DNA from: a virus
Strand: one strand, 5' to 3'
Length of the DNA stretch: 64,000 nucleotides
Virus record (IMG/VR): IMGVR_UViG_3300046522_000512
Span: 1-64,000 of that record
Below, one piece after another: positions 1 through 9,845 of the stretch. Numbering within the stretch: the first letter of the stretch is position 1; every line of letters begins with the position of its first letter. Position numbers and translations under genes: made by a program. The notes beneath the pieces are model-generated. The model ran no database searches, was not told the origin of the DNA, and was given only the letters and a program-made list of their open reading frames with translations.

Positions 1-612
1 GCGACCTTCGCCGCGGTGACGGCCTGGTCGGCGAGCGCGAGCTCGGTGACCGCGCCGTTGGCGAGCTTCGCCTGAGTCACCGCATTCGCGGCGAGCTTCG
101 CGTTGAGGACTGCGCCGTCGGCGAGCCGGGTCGAGTCGATCGCGGCCGCCGCCACCTTGGCGGTGGTGACGGCCTGGTCGCCGATCTTCTGCGCCGTCAC
201 GGCGAGGTCGGCCAGCTTGGTCGAGTCGATCGCGGCGGCCGCGACCTTCGCCGCGGTGACGGCCTGGTCGGCGAGCGCGAGCTCGGTGACCGCGCCGTTG
301 GCGAGCTTCGCCTGAGTCACCGCATTCGCGGCGAGCTTCGCGTTGAGGACCGCGCCGTCCGCGAGCCGGGTCGAGTCGATCGCGCCCGTGGCCACCTTGG
401 CGGTGGTGACCGCGGCGTCGCCGATCTTCTGCGCGGTGACCGCGAGGTCGGCGAGCCGGGTCGAGTCGATGGCGGCCGCCGCGACCTTCGCCGCGGTGAC
501 CGCCGAGTCCGCGAGCGCGAGCTCCGTCACCGCGCCGGCGGCCAGCTTGGACTGAGTCACCGCATTCGCGGCGAGCTTCGCGTTGAGGACCGCGCCGTCC
601 GCGAGAGCCCAT
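1..612 (-). repeat. 240-bp tandem repeat inside the fibre gene
   Basis: Bases 1-240 and 241-480 are nearly identical, differing at only a few scattered positions. A third, more diverged copy runs from 481 to about 612. The period of 240 bp is exactly 80 codons, so copy-number change keeps the frame. Within each unit the protein repeats a shorter AVT...KLA pattern. Confidence 0.9.
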
Positions 613-1337
613 GACTCCACCGCGCCCGCGGCGAGCTTCGCCGCGGTGACAGCATCGTCCGCGAGCAGCAGATCGTTGATGGCGCCCAGCGCCACCTTCT
701 CGCTGGTGACAGCCGCCGCGGCCAACTTCGCCGCTGTGACCGCCTCCGCGGCCAACTTGACGTCGGTGACAATCCCGTCGATCAAGTCCTGTGACACGGC
801 CTGCCGCGGCGTGCCCTGCACCGCCACGGACGCACCACCAGTCAGCAGCGCCGTGTTCTGCGCGACCAGGCGCACCCACACCGGGTCGTAGCCCTCGATG
901 TGGACGGTGGCCGTGCCGCCGAGCAGCGCCGTGATCGTGGCTATCTGCGTGGTCAGGGACGGGGTGAAGTCCTCGGCCGTGCCGACGTGGACCTGGACGA
1001 GGGAGAAGTCGGCGGGGGCCGCGTCGGCGTCCGCCCATTGGCCGTCCCAGTCGATGACCAGACCGGCCAGCGCCTCCGTGACGGTCGGGGCGGACGGTGT
1101 GGGCGGCGGCTCGGTGTTGACCGGGTCGGGGACCAGGGCGATGGTGCCGTCGGACTGCACGCCGACGGAGCCCTTGAGCGTCCCTTCCTCGTCGTAGATG
1201 TCGAGGCTGCCGCCCTCGATCGACGCATAGTTCAGTTGGTTGGTGCGCTCCAGCGCTGCCAGCCGGTCTTCGAGCGCCTTGAAGTAGCCGGCGAACTGCT
1301 TCGCCTTCTCGCGCTCGTCCAAGCGGAAGGACGACAC
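1..1337 (-). CDS. Tail fibre / minor tail protein, partial (C-terminus off the left edge)
   Basis: Reading from GTG at 1337 (purine-rich SD, GGGAGGGAGG, just upstream) gives 445 codons with no stop before the edge. Residues 1-70 look like a baseplate-attaching head (SSFRLDEREKAKQFAGYFKA). Residues about 85-175 resemble a fibronectin-III-like fold. The remainder is an AVTxAKLAxGAVT-type repeat with a short period, typical of actinophage fibres that probably form a beta-rich stalk. It is the last gene seen in the leftward virion operon and follows two minor tail genes, which fits a host-contact protein at the tail tip. The receptor-binding end is not in the window. The role is inferred from position and repeat style. 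Confidence 0.75.
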   Translation of the reverse strand, partial: MSSFRLDEREKAKQFAGYFKALEDRLAALERTNQLNYASIEGGSLDIYDEEGTLKGSVGVQSDGTIALVPDPVNTEPPPTPSAPTVTEALAGLVIDWDGQWADADAAPADFSLVQVHVGTAEDFTPSLTTQIATITALLGGTATVHIEGYDPVWVRLVAQNTALLTGGASVAVQGTPRQAVSQDLIDGIVTDVKLAAEAVTAAKLAAAAVTSEKVALGAINDLLLADDAVTAAKLAAGAVESWALADGAVLNAKLAANAVTQSKLAAGAVTELALADSAVTAAKVAAAAIDSTRLADLAVTAQKIGDAAVTTAKVATGAIDSTRLADGAVLNAKLAANAVTQAKLANGAVTELALADQAVTAAKVAAAAIDSTKLADLAVTAQKIGDQAVTTAKVAAAAIDSTRLADGAVLNAKLAANAVTQAKLANGAVTELALADQAVTAAKV

Positions 1338-1429
1338 CCGTCCCTCCCTCCCGTGTCCCACAGGCCGCCGGGATGTCCGGGGGCAGAGCGGGAGAGTGGG
1401 AGGAAGGAGGGGTTAGCGTCTCGGGCAGG

Positions 1430-2635
1430 TCAGCCGTAGAAGTCGGAGCGCGTCAGGTTCAGCACTGCGGTGCCGGCTGCGGGGTCGATCTCCTCGGACA
1501 CGATGCGGTGCCAGATCGCCAGCTCGCCCACCCACGGAATCTCGACCTGGACGAGGATGCGGTCGCCGAGTGCCCACGAGCCCAGAGGGGCGTTGGGGTG
1601 GTGGCGTATCGCGATGCTGGGAATGGTGAGCTGCTCGCTGTGCTTGGCCCGTTCCTTCTTGCCGTACTCGGTGAGGGCCTTGGCGTTCGCGGTGCTCTTG
1701 TAGCTGACGAGCTTGGCCCGCCGGACCCGCTTGTCGTTCACGACGACGCGAGCCCGAGCAGTCTTCGCGCCCGACCCCTTGCCCAGCACGTAGATGTTGT
1801 TGGCGAAGAGGTCGCCTTGGCCGGTGGGGGTCGCGATCTCGATGATGTTCTCGCCCTGACTGAACCGGAGATCACTGCGGGACTTGCCGAGCCGTCGGCG
1901 GCCCAGGGCGACGTGGTGGAGGATCTTCTCCTTGGAGCCGTCCCAGTAGTGGCGTTCGAGGTAGTCCGCATGGGCGAGGCTCATGACATCGCCGATGACC
2001 TGACCGCAGTCGGGGTTCTCCCACCACTGGAGCTCCCACGGGTCCTCGCCGGAGGCAGCGCCGAGCTTGTAGCCCGAGTCGTGTCCGTCGATGGTGATGC
2101 CGAGCTTGCCCGCGTCGTAGCTCTGTAGGTGGGCCCAGATGTGCCGATACACATCGAACACGTCCCACCGGCTGGAGATCGGGTCCTTCGGGCGCTTCGG
2201 CATCTTCTTCTTCGGATGCGTGTGGTCTATGTAGCCGTCGTGATTTTTGTCTTTACCCTCGTACGCCCATTTTTTGGGGATCTTGGCGCCTGAGCGGATC
2301 GTGTCCCCGAGGTAGGGCATGCCGTTCGGGTAAGCCGTGTAGCCCGCGCACGTGACCTTCATGGCCTGGCCCTCGAAGCCCAGGTTTGTGACGATGCCGC
2401 CCCACCGGATCCGGCCCTCGAACTCGGCGAACAGAGACGTGGCCCACTCGGCGATGACGGGCAGACCGTCAGGCTTGGCCATGAGCCGCAGGTACTCCGG
2501 GTGAATGCTGCCCTGCATCTGCCCTGGCCCGTTTAGCTCTCGTTTAGGCGGCCCGTCCGCCTCGAACGGAACATCCCAGTCGAGGAAGTCACCGGACACC
2601 GTCCGCATCGCGATGTACCGCCAGCCGTTGGCCAT
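1430..2635 (-). CDS. Minor tail protein (baseplate/tail-hub region)
   Basis: A 401-residue protein from ATG at 2635, which overlaps the stop of the upstream gene (TGATG), so translation is probably coupled. It contains an acidic loop DKNHDGYIDH (about residues 130-139) that looks like a calcium-binding EF-hand-type loop; this is a visual match only. It ends LNLTRSDFYG. It lies third after the tape measure gene (distal tail, minor tail, this gene, fibre), the place where siphoviruses encode the tail hub or Tal-like protein. No enzymatic motif was recognised, so the precise role is inferred from order. Confidence 0.6.
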   Translation of the reverse strand: MANGWRYIAMRTVSGDFLDWDVPFEADGPPKRELNGPGQMQGSIHPEYLRLMAKPDGLPVIAEWATSLFAEFEGRIRWGGIVTNLGFEGQAMKVTCAGYTAYPNGMPYLGDTIRSGAKIPKKWAYEGKDKNHDGYIDHTHPKKKMPKRPKDPISSRWDVFDVYRHIWAHLQSYDAGKLGITIDGHDSGYKLGAASGEDPWELQWWENPDCGQVIGDVMSLAHADYLERHYWDGSKEKILHHVALGRRRLGKSRSDLRFSQGENIIEIATPTGQGDLFANNIYVLGKGSGAKTARARVVVNDKRVRRAKLVSYKSTANAKALTEYGKKERAKHSEQLTIPSIAIRHHPNAPLGSWALGDRILVQVEIPWVGELAIWHRIVSEEIDPAAGTAVLNLTRSDFYG

Positions 2636-3600
2636 CAGGCGCTCACCGGCTCCTGCGAGTAGGTCACCTCAAGAGAGAGAACGGTGCTCGCGTCCGCGCG
2701 CAGCACCCCCGTGACGCCCACTGTGCCGATGCCTTCCACATCGATGTCGAGCACCTGCCCGCGGTTCTCGGGCGCGAGGAGGAACTTGTGCCCGGCCTGC
2801 ACGGCGAGTCGGCTCGCCTGCGTCGCCCCGTACGGCATGCCCACTCCGTGCTGCTCGCCGAGCGACACCCGCACCTGACCGCCGGCCTCCGTGGCATCGG
2901 GGTGCAGCACGCCCGTGACGAGGACGTGCACGGCCGCATGCGTCGCCCACTCCGGGGTCTTCTCCGACCAGGTGGCGCCCAGTGGCCAGACCTCCCACTC
3001 GTCCGTGACCGGGCCGACGTCGTCCGGCGTCGACCAGGCGCCCGGCAGGTAGCGGCGGGAGGTCTGGGAACGCGGCCGCACCATCTGCCGCAGATCCTTG
3101 ACCATGGCGGCGGTGATGACAGTCGTCGATGCAGGCATGTCGATCCGGGCCAGCGTGACCGCGGTCGAGTCCGGATCGATGTCAAGGATGCTCGTGGTAC
3201 CCGGAGGTACGTCGGGGATGACCCGGGTCCACACGTACGGCCCGACCTCCGGATCCTCCGGCGTGGGCCACGTCTCCCCGCCGAACGGATCCTCGACCCT
3301 GGCAATGATCAGGTCCGACCGGCCGCCGTCGGACGACGTCGGTTCGATGTCGACCTGCTCCGTCGTGGCCATCCGCGCCGCGTAGCTCTGATTGCCGCCA
3401 CCCACGACAACCCGCCGCTTCGCCACCATCGCTCCGGGGCCAACCTGAACCGCCGAGCCTGGAGCCTCCAGAGCGGTCACCAGGAGGTCGGCCGGACCGA
3501 CGATGCCCTCCCCGCCGCACGCGGCCGCTTCAACGATCAGGCGCATCGTCTCCTCGGACGCTGCCGTGCCTTCTACAAACCAGGGGATGCCGTCCCACAT
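2635..3600 (-). CDS. Minor tail protein
   Basis: A 321-residue protein from ATG at 3600 with a strong SD (GGAGAAGGAG, about 5 bases upstream). It starts MWDGIPWFVEG and contains GG-rich turns and beta-prone segments (AKRRVVVGGGNQSYAARM). This is a common actinophage minor tail type located after the distal tail protein. It sits 48-49 bases downstream of a copy of the virion-operon intergenic motif at 3649-3657. Placement between the distal tail and hub-like genes supports a baseplate role; no catalytic motif was seen. Confidence 0.6.
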   Translation of the reverse strand: MWDGIPWFVEGTAASEETMRLIVEAAACGGEGIVGPADLLVTALEAPGSAVQVGPGAMVAKRRVVVGGGNQSYAARMATTEQVDIEPTSSDGGRSDLIIARVEDPFGGETWPTPEDPEVGPYVWTRVIPDVPPGTTSILDIDPDSTAVTLARIDMPASTTVITAAMVKDLRQMVRPRSQTSRRYLPGAWSTPDDVGPVTDEWEVWPLGATWSEKTPEWATHAAVHVLVTGVLHPDATEAGGQVRVSLGEQHGVGMPYGATQASRLAVQAGHKFLLAPENRGQVLDIDVEGIGTVGVTGVLRADASTVLSLEVTYSQEPVSA

Positions 3601-3663
3601 GCCGTCTCCTTCTCCGTACCGGAGAGGAGAGAGTGGGTGGCCGCAGCGCCTACTGTCGCCCGC

Positions 3664-4710
3664 TCACCACCAGCCGTACGCATCCCGCCAGGCCATGCGT
3701 ATCAGCGGCCCCGTTGGAAGGTGGGCCGCCGACTTCGTGTACGACAGCGACATCGTCCAGTACCCGGGCGGAATGAACATCTGCGCCAGTCGCGGACTCG
3801 CCCGCGTCAACTTGTCGGCCACCGAGCCCTTCGACGTCGCTCCGTCGTAGTGGGTGACCGTACGCACCCACGGGCGAGCATCGATCGTGACGTGGTCCCC
3901 GGCGTCGATCGTCATGGACAGCTGCACAGCCCACTGGTCTGACAACGAGAGCTTCGGGTTCTTGCACGGCCCGTGGATCTCCACGTACGGGTAGGTGTTC
4001 AGGGTGCCGGCCTGCTGGACCGCCGCCGTCTTCTTGGACTGGAAAAGCCAACTGCCGCTCGACCCCCGGCCCGGCCGCGGCGGCAACCCCCCAAGGATCC
4101 GGTGGTCGTAGACCGTGGCCTCCTTCTCCGTCGCGTCGTAAAACCGGTCGTCGACGGCCTCGAACTGGGCGACGACCGGCGTGTACCCCTGCCGGGACAG
4201 ACGTGAATGCGAGACCGCGAACTTCCGCGGCCGCCCATAAAACTGCCGGGTTCGGCCTGCAGTCGTGTGCATCAGCCAGCCGACTCGGCCCGCCCCCGCG
4301 CGGATCGAGTCGGCCCGCCACACCTGTCGCAGCATGTTCAGCCCGTCGAGCCCCCACAGGTGCACGCCCTGGTCCTTCTTGAAGGTGCGGGCAGCCACTT
4401 CCTCCACGGCTGTCCAGTCGCCCACCCGGTCGCCGTTCGTCCAGGGGCGTCTGGGCCAGTGCAGATCGATCGGTCCCCTACTGCCGTCGACTCCGAGCTC
4501 GAACGTGACGGTCGCGTTCCGCTGGTAGTCGCGGCCCATACGGACACCGTCCTCGCCCGGCAGCGACGCGTCGGCCAAATCCATGTCGGCGAAGGCGATG
4601 TCCGGCTCGCTCAGGCAGTAGATGCCCGAGGACTCCCGGCCGAACGTCAGCGATGCGCCCGGGTAGGCGTTGTAGGAGGAGTAGCCCAGGAGCCATTCGC
4701 CGTCTCTCAC
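3664..4710 (-). CDS. Distal tail (Dit-like) protein
   Basis: A 348-residue protein. The chosen start is GTG at 4710, which overlaps the stop of the tape measure gene (GTGA), a coupling seen at many joints of this operon. The upstream open frame to 5058 lies inside the tape measure gene and is low-complexity, so it was not used. The N-terminus (GEWLLGYSSYNAYPGAS) and mid-region (QGYTPVVAQFEAVDDRFYD) match the style of actinophage proteins immediately after the tape measure, equivalent to the tail-tube-cap/distal tail protein. Assignment rests mainly on order and overall character. Confidence 0.6.
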   Translation of the reverse strand: MRDGEWLLGYSSYNAYPGASLTFGRESSGIYCLSEPDIAFADMDLADASLPGEDGVRMGRDYQRNATVTFELGVDGSRGPIDLHWPRRPWTNGDRVGDWTAVEEVAARTFKKDQGVHLWGLDGLNMLRQVWRADSIRAGAGRVGWLMHTTAGRTRQFYGRPRKFAVSHSRLSRQGYTPVVAQFEAVDDRFYDATEKEATVYDHRILGGLPPRPGRGSSGSWLFQSKKTAAVQQAGTLNTYPYVEIHGPCKNPKLSLSDQWAVQLSMTIDAGDHVTIDARPWVRTVTHYDGATSKGSVADKLTRASPRLAQMFIPPGYWTMSLSYTKSAAHLPTGPLIRMAWRDAYGWW

Positions 4711-7700
4711 GGGGTGCCTCCCAGACGGATCCGGCGAAGCTCGAACATGGCGTCCTCCAATGCGGTGCCGGTGCTTGCGACGGCACCGATGTTCAGGTTG
4801 AGGTCGCCGCCGACGAGGGCGCCGGCGCCCTGCGGGGCGGACGAGCGCGGTGCGGTGACGGTGCGGGTGGACGAGGAACGGGCCAGGGAGACGGCTCCGT
4901 TGGCGAAGGCGCGCGGTCCGCCCTGGCCGGGGTAAACGACCATGCCGCCGAACATCTGGGCCACCTGGTCGAGGATCGCCTTGCTGCGCTTCCGCTTGGA
5001 TTTGGCCAAAGGGAGGTAAGCCTCGCCCTGAGTCTCGTCCTCCGCCCATATGCGCCATTCGCCGCCCTTTGCGATTTGGGCGATGTGGTTCTCGGCGCCG
5101 TTGGCGAAGGCGCGGACACGGGCGCCGATGGCGTTGATGCCGCCCTCGGCGTAGCGCAGGATGCCGCCGTTGGCGTGCCGTGAGACGACCGACGGCTTGC
5201 CCGACTCGCTGTACTGGACGGTGACGTGCACCGTCTTGCCGGTGAGGCTGTTGATCTTCCCCTGGATCGCCTGCACCTGCTGGATCGGCGTCTTGTTCGG
5301 CGCGGTGATCTTCACCGTCTTGCCGTGTGACCCGTCCACCGTCTTGATCTTGTAGCCGAGATCCTTCAGCGCGGACAGTGCCGTCTTGGTGGGCGTCTTG
5401 ACCTCGATCGACTTGCCCTTGGGCAGGCCCGACACCTTCTGTTGCACAGACTTCAGGTCGCCGGCGGCCTGCTTGATGATCGCCTGGACGGTGACCTTCT
5501 TCTTGTCCGGCGCGGCCGCGATGTCGTCGGCCAGGGCCGCGATGTCGATGCGGGCCTTGCCGCTCGGGGCGGTGACGACGACGTTCTTCGAGCCGGGGAT
5601 GCGCTGGAAGCTGTAGCCGAGGAGCTCAAGCTGAGTGCGCGCCTCGATCGTGGGCGACTTGATCTGAATGCCCTTGCCCGGCGGGATGCTCGCCAGCTGC
5701 GTACGCAGCCCCAAGATTTCCGCGGTGGCCTTCGGCATTCCCTCCGTGGTGATCAGCGTGGTGATCTGATCCGGGATGAACCCCATCTGATCCGCCAGCG
5801 CCTTCGCCGCGGGCGCCGGGATACCCAGCGCCTCGGCGAGCGCGATCGCCTTCGTGCGGGCGGATTCCGCGGCGTCCCGGCTGGTGTTCATCGCCTCCGA
5901 CAGAGGGATGAGGTTGTTGTCGGCGGCCTCGCGCGCGCTCGTGGAGACCTGGAGCATGCCGTCCCGCAGCTCCTCCAACTTCTGGTTCAGATCCTGGCCG
6001 TTCTTCGTGGACGTGTTGACCAGCTTGTCCGTGCCGACCAGGGACTTGCCCCAGCCATCGGAGTGCTCGATGTTGTCCTTCATCGTGTCGTCGATCTGGA
6101 GCATCGTCTGGTTCAGCCGCGCGGTGGCGTCGTGGATCGACATGGTGTTGCCCTTGAGGGAGTCAAGGGCCGACCTGAGCGCCTGGACCCGCTCGTCGGA
6201 GGTCTTCGTCTTGTCGTTGAAGTCCGCGATGGCGCCACCGAGCCGGGTGTAGGAGTCGACGCCGGTGACGCCGCTGTCCTTCATGGCGTCCGCGGCTTCC
6301 TTGCTGTCCCGCTTGGACTTGGCCAACTCACCGTTCACGGAGCCGAGCGCGTCGGCCGCCGCCTTGTACTTCAAGCCGATCTCGTCTGGCACAAGGACGG
6401 AGGCCTTGTCGCCCGCGATGTTCTTGTACTCCATGTGGTCGTTCATCAAGCCGAGCATCTTCTTGCGCAGGTCACCGATAGAGCCGCCCTGCTCCAAGTA
6501 GGCGTCGGTGAGATCCTTCAGCGACACGCCCGCATTGCGCATGGTGTCGACCAGCCGCCCCTTGCCGTCGGCAAGCTGCGTGTCCTGGAGGAGCTGCACG
6601 GCCTGCGCGCGCACGTTCGCGTCGATGACGCCCTTGGAGTCAGCGAGGGCCTTCGCCAGGGACTGGACGCGCTCCTTGTGGGCGGCGGCCGCCCGGGCGT
6701 TCTGCTCCTGCTTCGCGGCGAGGAGACCGAGCCCGATCGTGGCGCCCGCGATCGCGATACCGAGGGGGCCGCCGAGGGCGCCCACAAGGCCAGTACCGAC
6801 GGTGCGGACAAGGCCCCCTGCCGCGGTCGCGGATGTCCGGGCTGCTGCCCTGATCCCGCCCAAGGAGCTGCTCAGCCGGCCGCCCTCCGTGGAGGCTCCA
6901 CGGTAGGCGAGCTGCATGCGCTGCCATGTGCTGATCTGGGGGCCGATGGCGCCAGGCCCCAGACCGTTTGCCGCGCTCCTCAGACCCGTCATGGACAAGC
7001 CGAGGCGCTGCACGATGCTGACGACACCGCCCACAACCTTCAGGGCGAGCATGGTGCCGAGGAACGTCGCCAGGACCGTGTTCGCCCCGGGGATGACGCG
7101 CATGAGCGTGTTGAAGACGCCCAGGAGACCGCTGAACGCCTGCATCAGCACGCCGAGCCCGCTGCCTGCCGCGGACAGGTGCCCGACGGCGGTCGCCAGG
7201 TTGGAGATCAGGCTGATCAGGCCAGGGCCGATGCTGTGGCCGAGGGAGCTGAAGAACGTGCCCAGGGCGGGCCCGAGCTGGGTGCGGATCTGCCGGATCA
7301 GGTCCCTGACCCCGGTGTCCCGAGCAGCCCGGCCGAAGCTGCGGAAGAAGTCGCCGACGAGCATGTTCAGCTCGTGGAACGTGCCCGCAGAGTCCTCGTA
7401 GAACTGTTTCATGGCGGCCTGGCCCGGCTTGCTGTGCGCCCACCGGTCGAAGCGCGTCATCGTGCCCTCAAGGCCGTCGAGGAGGGTGTTGCCGACGTCC
7501 ATGCCGGCCTTGCTCATCCCGCCGAAGCCCTTGATCATGTGCAGCGTCGTGCGGCCCAGCTGGTCCGCCTTCTGCCTGGCGTGGTCGAGGAACTTCGCCA
7601 GCGAACCCGTCTCGCGGCCCGCTTGCACGGAGGCCCGCACCCACTGCGTCAGCCTCTCGGCGCCCGCGCCGACCTGTTCCACGAACGGGCCGGAGGCGAC

Positions 7701-9845
7701 CAGGAAGTCGAGGGAGGCGTGACCCAGGTTCGCGAGCCCGTCGGTCAGGTGGCCGATGACGGTGTTGCTGGTGCCCGCGATCGTCTTGAAGTCCCGGCGG
7801 AACACGCCGGTCTGCATGAACTCCGCACCGCGGTGGGCGAGCTCGCCCATCTGCCCGGCCGCGTCACCGAGGGTGCTTTGCAGGAGCGGCATGACGGAGC
7901 GTGCCAGGGGCTTGATGTCGTTGGCGACCTTGGAGAAGAACCGCTCGGAGACGGCCATCTTGACCTTGTCCCAAGCCACTTGCAGCTGGGAGACCGCTGT
8001 GACCGCCTTGCGCGCCGACGGGCTGAGCTGGTCCATCGCCTGCTTGAGCTTCGCCTGTTGCGCTGCGGTGACCTTGCCACCGGCGGCCGTCTGCTGCTGG
8101 AGCTGCAACGACTCCTTGAGGGCCTTACCGAACCCGGAGAAGGCGACCTTCGTGCCGATGAACGCGGTACCGATGGCGGCGACCAGGCCGGGGATCGCGC
8201 CGAGGACACCCACGGCCGGCGCGGCGGCGGACACGAGCGCGTACAGCCCTTCCACGTACGCGCTGAGTGCCGCAACCGCAGGCTGGCCGAGCGCGAGGAT
8301 CGTCCCGAACAACGCCGCCCGCCAACGGCGGCGGCCGCCGCGGTTCATGTCCGGGCTCACCGGCACGTTGAGCGAGAGGCTGTCGGCGAGGGCTTGCCCG
8401 GCACGGAGCACGCCGCGCAGGCTGCGGGTGAAGAAGTTGCCGCCCTCCGCGCTGACACGGGCACGTATGAGGGAGGTCGCGGCGCGGCCGGCGCGCTGAG
8501 CGATGGTGGCCACGCCCCGCGTCAGGTCTCGGACGGCCCGGGCGGCGGGCGTGACGGCGACTCGGACGGCGTTGCGGGTGTCGCGGGCTGCGGTCGAGGT
8601 GATGCGGCGCAGGTCCCGGGCCAGGCCCGTGACGGCGGTCCGGGCAGGCTCGGTGAGTACGCGCACCCGGGCGGCAACGGCGCTGCTGTACGGGCGGATG
8701 GCCGTGCCGATGCTGCGGCCGAAGTCGGTGATGGCCCGGCGGGAGGAGTCCGCGGCCATGCGCACGCCGACCACGAACTGAGTGCGGTAGCGGGTCGCCA
8801 TCTGCCGTACGGACGTGGCGAAGTCGCGGGCCGCCTGGCGGGACACGTCCGCGCCGACCCGGAGCCGGACACGGAAGTCGCGCAGTGGCCCGAAGATCAG
8901 GCTTTCCAGCCAGCCGGAGCCGCCGAGGCGGCCGCCGAACGCGAGGCGTAGCGCGTCGGCTGCCTCCTCGCCGAGGCGGCGCATGTTCCGGCCGATAGCC
9001 CGGAAATCGGTGCTCCGTACGCGCAGCCCGGCGATCCTGACCCGCAGGGACAGATCGCGGCCGTACGTCGTCAGGAAGTGGCGGGCCTCCCCGGCAAAGG
9101 CGCGTATCGCGTCGCCGGTGGTCGCCACACCGAGCCTCACCTTGGCGCCGAGGCTGCGCACCAGGCCCGCGTTCTTGCCGAGCATGGTGAAGAACGCGCG
9201 GCTGAATGCCCGCCCGGTGTCCCGGCCGGCGGTGACCGCGATGCGGCCCATGTCCCGGACGAACGTGCGCAGCACGCCCCGGGTCGGGGCGAGCGCCGAC
9301 CGCGTGACCATCCGTAGCTGCCGTAGCGCCACGGTGGCGATCCGGGAGAGGGACCCGCCGAGCTGACGCTCTGAGTCGCGGTCCGGTGCGACCCGTACCC
9401 GGACCGTGGAGGCCGCCGGGTCCCGGGCGACCCGGGTGAGCAGACCGCGCAGCGAACCGCGGAGTCTGCCCACCAGACGGCCAAGGCCGCCACCGCCACC
9501 GCCACCACCGTTTCGGGTGCTGCCGTTCTCGTCGTCGCCCAGGCGCACGGGCAGGTTGACCGCCGCGCCCTGCGCGGCGTTGTCGGCCACGGTGGACACC
9601 TCGCGGCGGAGCCGGTTGGTGTCCTCCTCGACCTTGACCTTGACCTTCGCGTAGACGCCCTTGGACGCCTCCTCGACAGCCCGCTTCAACTGCTTGCGCA
9701 GTCCCTTGCTGTCGACCTTGACGGCGATCTTGGCGGCCACGCCCTCGGCGGCCGCCTCCACCTTCGTGCGCAGCTCCCGGGCGAACCCTTCGAGGGAGGC
9801 GACAACGGTGACTTCAAGGCGTCCTGCCTGCATGCCCTCAGCCAC
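4707..9845 (-). CDS. Tape measure protein
   Basis: A 1,712-residue protein, by far the longest of the tail module, directly after the two tail-assembly chaperone frames. It opens with coiled-coil-like sequence (about 1-110), followed by an arginine-rich part (about 120-480) in which short VRVRV / ARxFATSVRxMA-type segments recur. Hydrophobic alpha-helical stretches (about 520-560 and 1,000-1,060) are followed by long polar helices. It ends in the actinophage-style GGEWRIWAEDETQGEAYLPLAKSKRKRS tail region, of which only the character is quoted. The length predicts a long flexible tail. GTG 9845 is used; ATG 9833, with GAGGG four bases upstream, is a possible alternative. Confidence 0.9.
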   Translation of the reverse strand: MAEGMQAGRLEVTVVASLEGFARELRTKVEAAAEGVAAKIAVKVDSKGLRKQLKRAVEEASKGVYAKVKVKVEEDTNRLRREVSTVADNAAQGAAVNLPVRLGDDENGSTRNGGGGGGGGLGRLVGRLRGSLRGLLTRVARDPAASTVRVRVAPDRDSERQLGGSLSRIATVALRQLRMVTRSALAPTRGVLRTFVRDMGRIAVTAGRDTGRAFSRAFFTMLGKNAGLVRSLGAKVRLGVATTGDAIRAFAGEARHFLTTYGRDLSLRVRIAGLRVRSTDFRAIGRNMRRLGEEAADALRLAFGGRLGGSGWLESLIFGPLRDFRVRLRVGADVSRQAARDFATSVRQMATRYRTQFVVGVRMAADSSRRAITDFGRSIGTAIRPYSSAVAARVRVLTEPARTAVTGLARDLRRITSTAARDTRNAVRVAVTPAARAVRDLTRGVATIAQRAGRAATSLIRARVSAEGGNFFTRSLRGVLRAGQALADSLSLNVPVSPDMNRGGRRRWRAALFGTILALGQPAVAALSAYVEGLYALVSAAAPAVGVLGAIPGLVAAIGTAFIGTKVAFSGFGKALKESLQLQQQTAAGGKVTAAQQAKLKQAMDQLSPSARKAVTAVSQLQVAWDKVKMAVSERFFSKVANDIKPLARSVMPLLQSTLGDAAGQMGELAHRGAEFMQTGVFRRDFKTIAGTSNTVIGHLTDGLANLGHASLDFLVASGPFVEQVGAGAERLTQWVRASVQAGRETGSLAKFLDHARQKADQLGRTTLHMIKGFGGMSKAGMDVGNTLLDGLEGTMTRFDRWAHSKPGQAAMKQFYEDSAGTFHELNMLVGDFFRSFGRAARDTGVRDLIRQIRTQLGPALGTFFSSLGHSIGPGLISLISNLATAVGHLSAAGSGLGVLMQAFSGLLGVFNTLMRVIPGANTVLATFLGTMLALKVVGGVVSIVQRLGLSMTGLRSAANGLGPGAIGPQISTWQRMQLAYRGASTEGGRLSSSLGGIRAAARTSATAAGGLVRTVGTGLVGALGGPLGIAIAGATIGLGLLAAKQEQNARAAAAHKERVQSLAKALADSKGVIDANVRAQAVQLLQDTQLADGKGRLVDTMRNAGVSLKDLTDAYLEQGGSIGDLRKKMLGLMNDHMEYKNIAGDKASVLVPDEIGLKYKAAADALGSVNGELAKSKRDSKEAADAMKDSGVTGVDSYTRLGGAIADFNDKTKTSDERVQALRSALDSLKGNTMSIHDATARLNQTMLQIDDTMKDNIEHSDGWGKSLVGTDKLVNTSTKNGQDLNQKLEELRDGMLQVSTSAREAADNNLIPLSEAMNTSRDAAESARTKAIALAEALGIPAPAAKALADQMGFIPDQITTLITTEGMPKATAEILGLRTQLASIPPGKGIQIKSPTIEARTQLELLGYSFQRIPGSKNVVVTAPSGKARIDIAALADDIAAAPDKKKVTVQAIIKQAAGDLKSVQQKVSGLPKGKSIEVKTPTKTALSALKDLGYKIKTVDGSHGKTVKITAPNKTPIQQVQAIQGKINSLTGKTVHVTVQYSESGKPSVVSRHANGGILRYAEGGINAIGARVRAFANGAENHIAQIAKGGEWRIWAEDETQGEAYLPLAKSKRKRSKAILDQVAQMFGGMVVYPGQGGPRAFANGAVSLARSSSTRTVTAPRSSAPQGAGALVGGDLNLNIGAVASTGTALEDAMFELRRIRLGGTP

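Noticed and set aside
1-612. Fibre tandem repeats as CRISPR or a replication origin iteron array
   Set aside because: The period is 240 bp, contiguous, in frame with a coding sequence and translated into AVT/KLA repeats.
4711-5058. Upstream extension of the distal tail protein frame
   Set aside because: It lies in the tape measure gene and is low-complexity. GTG 4710 overlaps the tape measure stop.
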